Below are positions 10,647 through 19,347 of a DNA stretch of 64,000 nt, piece by piece. A program made the position numbers and the translations under genes. Location: the NCBI RefSeq assembly GCF_003160695.1, contig NZ_QGDD01000001.1, positions 558,001-622,000 on the forward strand. Reading direction: 5' to 3'. The notes under the pieces were generated by a model, which was not told the origin of the DNA, ran no database searches, and saw only the letters and a list, made by a program, of their open reading frames with translations. Origin of the DNA: Nocardioides silvaticus. Its GTDB lineage: Bacteria > Actinomycetota > Actinomycetes > Propionibacteriales > Nocardioidaceae. The number at the start of each line of letters is the position of its first letter. Positions within the stretch are counted from its first letter, which is position 1.

Positions 10647-11133
10647 GAGCGAGCGACGTATCGAGACGCAGCGAGCCGAGAGAACACGGTGAGCACGAAC
10701 AGTTGCGGCGTCTCGATACGGCCTCGCCTAGCGGCTCGGCCTACTCGACGACCGAGGAGCTCGGCCTACTCGACGACCGAGGGCGCGCCGGCATCGGTCG
10801 TCGAGTAGCCGTCGCGAGGAACGAGCGACGGCGTATCGAGACGCAGCGAGCCGAACGCCCACCGCGAGCGCGCACGTTCCGGCGTCTCGATACGGCCTCG
10901 CCTAGCGGCTCGGCCTACTCGATGACCGAAGGCGCCGGTATCGGTCGTCGAGTAGGAGCGAGCGCAGCGAGCGACGTATCGAGACGCCCGAACCCGAGAG
11001 AACCACGGTGAGCACGAACAGTTACGGCGTCTCGATACGGCCTCGCCTAGCGGCTCGGCCTACTCGACGACCAAGGGGCTCGACCTACTCGACGACCGAG
11101 AGGCTCGGCCTATTCGAGACGCAGCGAGCGACG
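10635..11133. repeat. Intergenic repeat block B
   Basis: The same element family as block A fills the gap between the GIY-YIG gene and purU. It begins with GGTCGTCGAGTAG inside the GIY-YIG stop and ends directly at the purU stop codon. GTCTCGATACG elements with the GCCTCGCCTAGCGGCTCGGC hairpin core start near 10709, 10882 and 11027. CTACTCGACGACC tails occur singly and in tandem (for example 10740-10753 and following). No gene is seen here. Confidence 0.9.
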
Positions 11134-12027
11134 TCAGCGGAAGACGACGGTGCGGTGGCCGTTCAGCAGGACGCGGGACTCCGAGTGCCAGCGCACCGCG
11201 CGGGAGAGGACCTGGGCCTCGACGTCGCGGCCGGCGGTGACGAGCTGCTCCTGGTTGAAGTTGTGGTCGACGCGGAGGACGTCCTGCTCGATGATCGGGC
11301 CCTCGTCGAGGTCGCCGGTGACGTAGTGGGCGGTGGCGCCGACCAGTTTCACACCGCGGTCGAAGGCCTGGTGGTAGGGCTTGGCGCCCTTGAAGCTCGG
11401 CAGGAACGAGTGGTGGATGTTGATGGCGCGGCCCGACAGCTCGGTGCACAGCTCGTCGGACAGCACCTGCATGTAGCGCGCCAGCACGACCAGATGGATG
11501 CCGTGCTTCTCGATGAGCTCGCGCAGCTGGTCCTCGGCCCACGGCTTGGTCTCCGGAGTCACTGGCACGTGCACGAAGTCGAGCCCGTGTGCGCGCACCA
11601 GCGGCTCGGCGTCGAGGTGGTTGGACACGACGGCGGGGATCTCGATCTGCAGCGCGCCGGTGCTGTGACGGAACAGCAGGTCGTTGAGGCAGTGCAGGTG
11701 CTTGGAGACCATGATCAGCGTGCGGTACGGCGCCCGCGCGGCCCAGATCTCGAAGGTCATGCCGAACGGGTCGGCCACGGCCGCGAAGTCCCGGCGCAGC
11801 TCCTCCGCGCTGGTCGCGCCGGCCACGGAGAAGTCGATCCGCATGAAGAACCGGCCGGTGAGCCGGTCACCGAACTGCTGGCTCTCGATGATGTTGCCGC
11901 CGTGGTCGACGAGGAAGCCGGAGACGGCGTGCACGACGCCCGGCCGGTCCGGGCAGGTCAGGACGAGCACGTAGTCGCCCGCGGGCGTGGTCGCGAGCGG
12001 GCTGGTCTCGGTGGTGGCGAACGACAT
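11134..12027 (-). CDS. purU: Formyltetrahydrofolate deformylase
   Basis: Hydrolyses 10-formyl-THF to formate and THF, 297 aa. An N-terminal ACT domain (YVLVLTCPDRPGVVHAVSGFL) is followed by the formyl-transferase fold with NIHHSFLPSF, GATAHYVT and LDEGPIIEQD; the conserved Asn-His-Asp catalytic set is visible in these motifs. The ATG at 12027 shares one base with the stop of the MttB-like gene (TGATG), so the two are coupled. In this island it is the likely final step that frees THF from C1 units derived from betaine methyl groups. The 3' end abuts repeat block B. Confidence 0.95.
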   Translation of the reverse strand: MSFATTETSPLATTPAGDYVLVLTCPDRPGVVHAVSGFLVDHGGNIIESQQFGDRLTGRFFMRIDFSVAGATSAEELRRDFAAVADPFGMTFEIWAARAPYRTLIMVSKHLHCLNDLLFRHSTGALQIEIPAVVSNHLDAEPLVRAHGLDFVHVPVTPETKPWAEDQLRELIEKHGIHLVVLARYMQVLSDELCTELSGRAINIHHSFLPSFKGAKPYHQAFDRGVKLVGATAHYVTGDLDEGPIIEQDVLRVDHNFNQEQLVTAGRDVEAQVLSRAVRWHSESRVLLNGHRTVVFR

Positions 12028-13466
12028 CAGTCCCCCAGCTCCGCCCGGCGGCGTACGACGTACTCCTCCAGCTCCTGGCGGATCGCGTCGTCCAGCGGCG
12101 GCGCCTCGTAGTCCTCCAGCTGCTTGCGATAGATCTCGCCGGCCCGGGTGTTGGCGTCCTTGCCACCGCCGCGCATCCAGCGCTCGTAGTTGTCCGAGGA
12201 CGACAGCATCGGCCGGTAGAAGCAGGTGCGGAAGCGCTCCATGGTGTGCATGGCTCCGAGGAAGTGACCGCCGTGCCCGACCTCCTCGTGCGCGTCGAAC
12301 GCCATCGACGCCTCGTCGATCTCCATCGGCGTGAACTCGTGCTGGAGCATCTGCACCAGTTCGGTGTCGACGATGAACTTCTCGTAGCCGGCCACCAGTC
12401 CGCCCTCGAGCCAGCCGGCGGAGTGCATCACCCAGTTCGCGCCGGCCAGGAAGGTCGGCAGCAGCGTCATCAGCGCCTCGTAGCCGGCCTGCGCGTCGGC
12501 CACCTGCGAGGAGGTGAGGCCGCCGCCGGTGCGGAACGGCAGCCCGAAGTGCCGCGCGATCTGACCGGTGCAGAGCAGGCCGATGCCCGACTCCGGCGTG
12601 CCGAACGTCGGCGAGCCCGACTGCATGTCGATGTTGGAGAGGAACGACCCGAAGATCACCGGCGTGCCCGGGCGGATCAGCTGCGACAGCGCGATGCCGG
12701 ACAACGCCTCGACGATCTGCTGCACCAGTGCGGCGGGGATCGTCACCGGCGACATCGCGCCCATCAGGATGAACGGCGTCAGCACGACCGGCTGCCCGGC
12801 CGCGGAGTACTCGAACTGCGCCTCGAGCATCCGGTCGTCCCACCGCAGCGGCGAGTTGCAGTTGATGAGCGAGATGGTCGCCGGCGTCTCCTCGATCGCT
12901 TCCCGCGACCCGAACAGGATCGACGTCATCGCCAGCGTGTCCGCGGCGTTGACGCCCGAGACCACGTTGCCCATGTAGACCTTGTCGGTCAGCGTCTGCA
13001 GCGCGTAGGTCATGTCGAGGTGCCGGCTGTCGAGCGGGGTGTCGTTGGGCTCGCAGATCACGCCGCCGGCGGAGTCGAGCACCGACGACGACTGCGCGAG
13101 CTGCGTGAACTGGCGGAAGTCGTTCATCGTCGCGTCGCGGCGGACCTCGCCCTCGCGCACGAACGGCGGGCCGTAGACCGCGCCGAATGCCATCGAGTCA
13201 CCGCCGATGTGGATGCTGTTCTCCGGGTTGCGGGCCTGGACGTCGAATTCCCGTGGCGCCTTGGCGACCTGCTCCAGCACGAAGTCGGGGTCGAGGAAGA
13301 CGGTGCGGTCCTCGACCCGCTGCCCCGCCTTGCGGAACAGGTCGAGCGCACGGTCGTCCATGAACTCGATGCCGATCTCGGTCATCAGCCGGCGCCAACC
13401 CTTGTCGAGGGTGGCCATCGCGTCCTGCGACAGGACCTCGTAGCGGGGCATCCGGTTCTGGAACAT
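12027..13466 (-). CDS. MttB-superfamily methyltransferase without pyrrolysine (probable glycine betaine:corrinoid methyltransferase)
   Basis: A 479-aa member of the trimethylamine methyltransferase (MttB) superfamily, COG5598 type. ATG at 13466 follows a strong AGGAGGCGCG site; the upstream extension of the open frame is ignored. Recognisable family segments include DAMATLDKGWRRLMTEIGIEF, VFLDPDFVLEQVAKAP, GAMSPVTIPAALVQQI and HEEVGHGGHFLGAMHT. There is no in-frame TAG, so no pyrrolysine; such homologues include MtgB, which demethylates glycine betaine. Neighbouring corrinoid protein, methyl-THF methyltransferase and choline-to-betaine genes favour glycine betaine as methyl donor, but carnitine- or proline-betaine-type substrates are possible. 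Divergent from the second IclR gene. Confidence 0.88.
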   Translation of the reverse strand: MFQNRMPRYEVLSQDAMATLDKGWRRLMTEIGIEFMDDRALDLFRKAGQRVEDRTVFLDPDFVLEQVAKAPREFDVQARNPENSIHIGGDSMAFGAVYGPPFVREGEVRRDATMNDFRQFTQLAQSSSVLDSAGGVICEPNDTPLDSRHLDMTYALQTLTDKVYMGNVVSGVNAADTLAMTSILFGSREAIEETPATISLINCNSPLRWDDRMLEAQFEYSAAGQPVVLTPFILMGAMSPVTIPAALVQQIVEALSGIALSQLIRPGTPVIFGSFLSNIDMQSGSPTFGTPESGIGLLCTGQIARHFGLPFRTGGGLTSSQVADAQAGYEALMTLLPTFLAGANWVMHSAGWLEGGLVAGYEKFIVDTELVQMLQHEFTPMEIDEASMAFDAHEEVGHGGHFLGAMHTMERFRTCFYRPMLSSSDNYERWMRGGGKDANTRAGEIYRKQLEDYEAPPLDDAIRQELEEYVVRRRAELGD

Positions 13467-13524
13467 CGCGCCTCCTGCGCTTGACGGTGCTTGACCCACG
13501 GTCGGTCGGCATCCTAGCCTCCCT

Positions 13525-13563
13525 TTGTGGGACATCGGTTCCACATCATGGAACATCGGAGGA
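13525..13563. promoter_or_regulatory. Candidate operator in the divergent mttB-like / iclR2 promoter region
   Basis: The 101-bp gap between the divergent starts contains the perfect palindrome TTCCACATCATGGAA (13539-13553), overlapping a second imperfect palindrome that shares the TTCCACA arm (TGTGGGA to the left). ACATCGG is directly repeated at 13532 and 13553. This is the natural binding site for the adjacent IclR regulator and would control both directions. An AGG-rich ribosome site for iclR2 follows at 13557-13563. Confidence 0.5.
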
Positions 13564-13567
13564 CCTC

Positions 13568-14331
13568 GTGGCTACCCCCAACACCGGCACCCAGGCGATC
13601 GACCGCGCGGCAGCGCTGGTCGCCTCGGTCGTGCGGGCGGACGAGCCGTTGTCCTTCGGCGAGCTCCAGGACGAGAGCGGGCTCCCCAAGTCGACGACCT
13701 CCCGCCTGCTGACCGCGCTCGAGCGCACCGAGCTGATCGAGCGCAACGATGCCGGCTCCTACGTCGCCGGTCCCCTGTTCTGGCTCTACGCCACCCGGCA
13801 CGACCCGTGGGAGGAGCTGACCCGGCTCGCCCGCCCGACGCTGGAGAAGGTCGGCGCCGACACCGGCGAGACCGTGCACCTCTCGGTCGCCCGTGGCGAC
13901 CGGGTCGTGCAGGTGGCGCAGGTCGACTCGACGTACCTCCTCGGAAGCCGCGACTGGACCCAGGTCGACGTGCCGGAGCACTCCTCGGCGCTCGGCAAGG
14001 TGCTGCTCGCCCACGGCGTGCTCGCCGTGCCCGAGGGCGGGCTGGAGCAGCTCACCCCGCACACGATCGTCGACCGTGAGGCACTGCGCCGCGAGCTCGC
14101 GCAGGTCGTCCGCCGCGGCTGGGCGAGCACCGTCGACGAGCTCGAGATCGGCCTCAGCGGTGTCGCGGCTCCGGTCCGCGGGGTCGAGGGGGACGTGGTC
14201 GCTGCCTTGGGCATCTCGGGTCCCAGCCAGCGCTTGGAGGCACGACGCGACGACGTCGGCCGGTTGTTGACCGAACGAGCGGAGCAGCTGTCCGCGCTGC
14301 TCCGACGACGCACCAAGAGAGAGGGCGCCGC

Positions 14332-14335
<4 letters not shown>
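13568..14335 (+). CDS. IclR family regulator heading the corrinoid methyltransferase operon
   Basis: A 255-aa regulator with N-terminal winged helix (FGELQDESGLPKSTTSRLLTAL at about 35-56) and IclR ligand domain (ETVHLSVARGDRVVQVAQVDS; HSSALGKVLLA; VAAPVRGVEGDVVAALGISGPS). GTG at 13568 is chosen for its upstream CGGAGGA. Its stop overlaps the corrinoid protein ATG by 4 bp, so the regulator is co-transcribed with the pathway. It is distinct in sequence from the IclR at 8868-9638, implying a different effector or site. Likely ligand is a betaine or its product; this is inference. Confidence 0.92.
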
Positions 14336-14993
<658 letters not shown>

Positions 14994-14997
<4 letters not shown>

Positions 14998-15869
14998 GCG
15001 CCCCGCGCCTCGAGACCGTCCTGCGGTCGGCCAGCCAGGAGGTCGTGATCGGTCACGACCGCCGGTTCTGCCTGATCGGCGAGCGGATCAACCCCACCGG
15101 TCGCAAGGTCTTCCAGGAGCAGCTGCGCGCCGGTGACCTGTCCGCGATCGCGCGGGACGTCCAGGCCCAGGTCGAGGGCGGCGCCGACGTGCTCGACGTC
15201 AACATGGGGGTGCCGCTGACCGACGAGGCCGACCTGCTCGCCAAGGCGATCACGATGATCCAGGAGCTGACCGACAAGCCGATCTGCATCGACTCCTCGG
15301 TCGTCGAGGCGTTGGAGGCCGGACTGTCGGTCTACCAGGGCCGCGCGCTGGTCAACTCGGTCACCGCCGAGGACGACCGGCTCGCGCAGATCCTCCCGCT
15401 CGTGAAGAAGCACGACGCCGCGATCATCGCCCTCCCCAACGACGAGGACGAGATCCCGATGGAGGTCGAGAAGCGGGTCGAGCTGACCCGCAAGATCATC
15501 GAGGTCGCGACCAAGGAGTACGGCATCGCCGCCGCCGACATCGTGATCGACCCGCTCGCGATGCCGATCGGCGCCGACCAGACCGTCGTCGTGACCGTCC
15601 TGGAGACGATGAGCCGGATCCGCGACGAGTTCGGGGTCAACATGACCTGTGGCGCGTCCAACGTCTCCTTCGGCATGCCGTCGCGGCACGCCCTCGGCGC
15701 GACCTTCCTGCCGATGGCGATGCTGGCCGGCCTCACCTCGGCGATCATGGACACCCGCACCCCCCAGATCGTCGAGGCCGTCAAGGCCGCCGACCTGCTG
15801 CTCGGGCACGACGAGTGGGGCGGCGCCTGGATCGCGGCCCACCGGGCGAGGCAGGCCGCATCGGCGTGA
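14994..15869 (+). CDS. Pterin-binding methyltetrahydrofolate:corrinoid methyltransferase (MtgA/MtvA type)
   Basis: A 291-aa TIM-barrel methyltransferase of the pterin-binding (DHPS-like) family. Visible signatures are GERINPTGRKVFQEQL, a GADVLDVNMGVP loop, ICIDSSVVEALEAGL, LVNSVTAEDDRL and MTCGASNVSFGMPSRHAL. Such domains move methyl groups between methylcorrinoid and THF; here methyl-THF formation is the expected direction. Stands immediately after the corrinoid protein with a 4-bp overlap, and its stop overlaps the start of the reactivase gene. Confidence 0.94.
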
Positions 15870-17818
15870 CCCAGGACGAAGAGTTCTCGCTCGACGCCGT
15901 CCGGCGCGAGGGCCTGCTCCCGACCCCGGGAACCGGCCAGGCGCAGCACGACGGCACCGGCCGGGTCGAGCTCTCGTTCACCGTCGAGACCGGCGCTGAC
16001 GACGGTGGCGCTCCGCCCGCGCAGCGGTCGGTCCGGGTCCCGCCCGGCGTCACGGTCTTCGACTCCGCGTCGTGGAACGGCATCGCGATCGACTCCACCT
16101 GCGGCGGTCACGGCACCTGCCACAAGTGCAAGGTGCGGGTCGAGGGCCCGACGCCGATCACCCGCCACGACGTCAAGACGTTCAGCCGGGAGCAGCTCGA
16201 CAACGGCTGGCGGTTGGCGTGCCTGGTGCAGGCCACGCGCGACCTCGCCGTCGACGTACCCCCGCTGACGACGCGACCGAAGGCCGCCACCGTCGGGGTC
16301 GGTCGCCAGGTGATCCTGCGGCCCGCGGTCCAGAAGCGGTACGTCGAGCTCGACGAGCCCACGCTCGCCGACCAGCGGCCCGACGTCGACCGGCTGCTCG
16401 CCGCGATCGACGACCTCGAGCCGGCGCCGGACCTGCACGCCCTGCGCCGGCTGCCGAAGGTGCTCCGCGAGGCGGACTTCAAGGTGACCGCGGTCGTCGT
16501 CGACGAGGTGTTGGTGGACGTGGAACCGGGTGACACCACCGACCAGCGCTACGCGATCGCCTACGACCTCGGCACGACCACCGTGGTCGCGACGCTGCTC
16601 GACCTGACGCTGGGCACCCCGATCGCGGTCGCGTCGGTGCTCAACAAGCAGCAGCCGTTCGGCGGCGACGTCATCACCCGGATCAGCGCCACGATGCTCG
16701 ACCCGGAAGCGCTGCCGCGGCTGCAGCGCGCCGCCGCCGACACGCTCGCCGAGCTCGCGTCCCAGGTCTGTGGCGAGGGCGGCGTCGACCCGCGACAGGT
16801 CTACGAGGTCGCGATCGCCGGCAACGCCACGATGACTGCGCTCGTGCTCGGCATGGATCCCGAGCCGCTCGGCGTCGCGCCCTTCGTGCTCGCCACCGCT
16901 CAGCCGCCCGCCCTGCTGGCAGCCGAGGTCGGCCTCGACCTGCACCCGCGGGCGCACGTCTACTTCTTCCCGGCGCTGGGCGCCTACGTCGGTGGCGACA
17001 TCGTCGCGGGCATGCTCGCCACCGGCATGGACCGCGACAAGCGCACCCGGTTGATGATCGACGTCGGCACCAATTGCGAGATCGTGCTCAGCGACGGCGA
17101 CCGCATCGTGTCGACCGCGGCTCCGGCCGGGCCCGCGTTCGAGGGCGGCGCGATCCGCTGCGGCATGCGTGCGGCCGACGGTGCCATCGAGACGATCCGG
17201 CTGGACACGCCCGAGGGGGTCGTCGACCTCGGTGTGATCGGCGACGTGGAGCCGAAGGGGCTCTGCGGCTCCGGGCTCGTGGACGCGGTGGCCGAGCTGG
17301 TCAAGGTCGGGCTGCTCGACGGGACCGGACGGTTCGTGCCCGACGAGCAGGCCGTCGACATCGCCCCCAAGCTCGCCGACCGCCTCACCAAGCTGGGCGA
17401 GGAGCGGGTCTTCGTGCTCCACCGGCCATGGCCGGACGCCGGTCCCGAGGACTGCGTTGTCCTCTCCCAGCGCGACGTGCGGGAGCTGCAGTTCGCGAAG
17501 GCGGCGATCTCCACGGGCTGGTCGCTGCTGCTGGAGGAGCTCGGGCTCGAGGCGCGCGACGTGCAGCAGGTGCTGATGGCAGGGTCCTTCGGGAGCTACA
17601 TCTCCCCCGCGTCCGCCGTACGCATCGGGCTGGTGCCGAAGCTCCCCGTGCTGCGCATCGTCTCGGCCGGCAACGTGGCCGGCGAGGGCGCGAAGATGGC
17701 CCTGCTCTCCGTGCGCGAGCGGGCCGGTGCGGCGGCGCTGCTCGAGGAGGTGACCTATGTCGAGCTCTCCGACCGCGCCGACTTCAACGACCGGTTCGTC
17801 GACCAGCTCGGGTTCTGA
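15866..17818 (+). CDS. Corrinoid-reactivating ferredoxin/ASKHA ATPase (RACo-like)
   Basis: A 650-aa protein that should reduce inactive cob(II)alamin back to cob(I)alamin using ATP. An N-terminal [2Fe-2S] ferredoxin domain has Cys79, Cys85, Cys88 and Cys119 (pattern C-x5-C-x2-C...C). A linker and ASKHA nucleotide-binding domain follow, with the phosphate loop AYDLGTTTVVATLLDL, MIDVGTNCEIVL and GSGLVDAVAELVK. This architecture matches RACo/DUF4445 proteins rather than RamA, whose iron-sulfur clusters are C-terminal. GTG at 15866 overlaps the upstream stop by 4 bp (GTGA). Confidence 0.92.
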   Translation: MTQDEEFSLDAVRREGLLPTPGTGQAQHDGTGRVELSFTVETGADDGGAPPAQRSVRVPPGVTVFDSASWNGIAIDSTCGGHGTCHKCKVRVEGPTPITRHDVKTFSREQLDNGWRLACLVQATRDLAVDVPPLTTRPKAATVGVGRQVILRPAVQKRYVELDEPTLADQRPDVDRLLAAIDDLEPAPDLHALRRLPKVLREADFKVTAVVVDEVLVDVEPGDTTDQRYAIAYDLGTTTVVATLLDLTLGTPIAVASVLNKQQPFGGDVITRISATMLDPEALPRLQRAAADTLAELASQVCGEGGVDPRQVYEVAIAGNATMTALVLGMDPEPLGVAPFVLATAQPPALLAAEVGLDLHPRAHVYFFPALGAYVGGDIVAGMLATGMDRDKRTRLMIDVGTNCEIVLSDGDRIVSTAAPAGPAFEGGAIRCGMRAADGAIETIRLDTPEGVVDLGVIGDVEPKGLCGSGLVDAVAELVKVGLLDGTGRFVPDEQAVDIAPKLADRLTKLGEERVFVLHRPWPDAGPEDCVVLSQRDVRELQFAKAAISTGWSLLLEELGLEARDVQQVLMAGSFGSYISPASAVRIGLVPKLPVLRIVSAGNVAGEGAKMALLSVRERAGAAALLEEVTYVELSDRADFNDRFVDQLGF

Positions 17819-18395
17819 CCTCGCCCTGATCGCGTGCGGCGCGCTCAGCCAGCCCGCCGCGGAGATCGCCGAGCGCCACGGCTGGCCGGTCACGGTCCAT
17901 CCGCTGCCGCCGTTGCTGCACAACCAGCCGCAGCTGATCGCCGGCGAGGTGCGGGGACTGGCCGAGCGGCTGCTCGGCGAGGGCCGCCGGGTGGCGGTCG
18001 GCTACGCCGACTGCGGGACGTACGGCGCGCTCGACGCCGTCTGCGACGACCTCGGTCTGCAGCGGCTGCCGGGCCTGCACTGCTACGACGTGTTCGCCGG
18101 TCCGGAGCGGCTCGCGGCGTTCTTCGAGGAGCAGCCCGGCACCTACGTGCTCACCGACTTCCTCGTCCGCTCCTTCGCCCGCACGGTGCTGCGCGAGCTG
18201 GGTCTCGACCGGCACCCCGAGCTGCGCGACGACTACTTCGGGTCCTACACCCGGGTGGTCTGGCTGGCGCAGGAGCCGGACGACGAGCTGCACGGGCTGG
18301 CCGAGGAGGCCGCCGCCGCGCTCGGCCTGCCGCTCACGGTCGTCGACACCGGGCACACCGGTCTGGAGGCCGCACTCCGCTCGCTGGTCGAGTAG
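17757..18395 (+). CDS. DUF1638 family protein of the corrinoid methyltransferase cluster
   Basis: A 212-aa protein of unknown biochemical function; DUF1638 proteins recur beside MttB-type methyltransferases and corrinoid proteins. Conserved-looking features are ALIACGALS near the start, the central VGYADCGTYGALD (a Cys in a Gly-rich loop) and GLHCYDVFAG. The ATG at 17757 makes a 62-bp overlap with the reactivase gene; no later ATG or GTG precedes the conserved core, so the overlap is probably real. The first 20 residues are Ser/Thr-rich and may be dispensable. The final LVE and TAG stop are supplied by a repeat element. Confidence 0.82.
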   Translation: MSSSPTAPTSTTGSSTSSGSDLALIACGALSQPAAEIAERHGWPVTVHPLPPLLHNQPQLIAGEVRGLAERLLGEGRRVAVGYADCGTYGALDAVCDDLGLQRLPGLHCYDVFAGPERLAAFFEEQPGTYVLTDFLVRSFARTVLRELGLDRHPELRDDYFGSYTRVVWLAQEPDDELHGLAEEAAAALGLPLTVVDTGHTGLEAALRSLVE

Positions 18396-18427
18396 TGAGC
18401 TCGCGCAGCGAGCGAGCGTATCGAGAC
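18386..18427. repeat. Single repeat element C at the convergent DUF1638/metF-like junction
   Basis: One reverse-oriented copy of the dispersed element: GGTCGAGTAG, a GCTCGCGCAGCGAGCGAGC core and GTATCGAGAC. It contains the DUF1638 stop codon and ends against the metF-like stop, so it lies exactly between two convergent genes, where its hairpin could end both transcripts. Confidence 0.8.
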
Positions 18428-18428
18428 C

Positions 18429-19271
18429 TCAACGTGCCAACCGCTGCAGCCAGTCCTGGCGCCAGGCCTCGGTCTCGGCGACCTGGTTGAACGTGTAGAG
18501 GTGCAGCCCGGTGACCCGCATCTCGGCCTCGCCGACGGTCGGGGCGCACTTCTCGATGAACGACTCGCCGGAGAACCCGCCGGGCGCGACCAGCCGGGCC
18601 ATCAGCCCCTTCTGCTTGGAGAGGAAGCGGGTCGAGTCGCCGACCCCGATCTTGGTCGCCATGCCCAGCAGCTTGGTGCGCTCGACCGGGCCGGGCACTC
18701 CCAGCAGCACCGGCAGCTCGATGCCGCGCAACCGCATCCGGTGCAGCCAGTCCTTGATCACGCCCGGGTCGAAGGTCAGGTTGCTGACGACGTGCGTCGC
18801 GTGCTTCCGCTTGTCCCACATCGACTGCACGGTCAGGTCGTCGTGGATCGTCGGGTGGCTCTCCGGGTAGCCGGTCACCCCGACCTCGGCGAACGGGCTG
18901 CCGATCGCGGTGAGGTCCTCCAGCATCGACAGCGCGTCCTTGTAGTCCCCGACCGGGTCGGCGTCCCCGCCCGGCACGAAGATCGTGGTGATCCCGGCCT
19001 CACCGAGTCGGGCCGCCAGCTCCTCCAGCTCGGTCCGCCCGCTCACCATGCGCGCCGCCAGGTGCGGCACGACGGTGTACCCCGCCGCCGCGAACCGCTC
19101 CGCCGTGCTGATCGTCCGCTCGAGCCCCATCGAGGGCGAGGCGGTGACGGTCACCGGCACCGACGTCGGCACCGACGTGAGGACCTTGTCCTCGATGGTC
19201 GGAGTCGGGAGCACCTCGTAGCGGGCGTGCTCCAGCAAGCGCCGTACCGTGGCAACATCTTTGTTGCGCAT
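18429..19271 (-). CDS. metF: Methylenetetrahydrofolate reductase-like protein
   Basis: A 280-aa FAD-type MTHFR family protein, shorter than usual and divergent at the N-terminus (no canonical FEFFPPK motif). Family signatures present are VTASPSMGLERTISTAERFAA, FVPGGDADPVGDYKDA, EVGVTGYPESHP and VSNLTFDPGVIKDWL. In this island it would oxidise methyl-THF made from betaine methyl groups to methylene-THF, the reverse of its biosynthetic role. ATG at 19271 lies within an IclR-like palindrome. Convergent with the DUF1638 gene. Confidence 0.87.
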   Translation of the reverse strand: MRNKDVATVRRLLEHARYEVLPTPTIEDKVLTSVPTSVPVTVTASPSMGLERTISTAERFAAAGYTVVPHLAARMVSGRTELEELAARLGEAGITTIFVPGGDADPVGDYKDALSMLEDLTAIGSPFAEVGVTGYPESHPTIHDDLTVQSMWDKRKHATHVVSNLTFDPGVIKDWLHRMRLRGIELPVLLGVPGPVERTKLLGMATKIGVGDSTRFLSKQKGLMARLVAPGGFSGESFIEKCAPTVGEAEMRVTGLHLYTFNQVAETEAWRQDWLQRLAR

Positions 19272-19279
19272 GACACAAC
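19263..19279. promoter_or_regulatory. Candidate IclR operator over the metF-like start codon
   Basis: GTTGCGCATGACACAAC matches the GTTGC-N7-GCAAC layout of the iclR and betB sites with one mismatch, and covers the start codon (19269-19271). A further GCAAC lies at 19252-19256, spaced 6 bp from the GTTGC, forming a second palindrome in the opposite sense. Confidence 0.5.
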
Positions 19280-19347
19280 TCGTTTCGTGATACGCACCGG
19301 ATGAGGACCAGCGTAGACCTCGGCGGGCGTGCCGAAAAGAGGGAATC

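Noticed and set aside
12027..13466. Pyrrolysine-containing trimethylamine methyltransferase
   Set aside because: The reading frame has no internal TAG, so it cannot be a pyrrolysine MttB.
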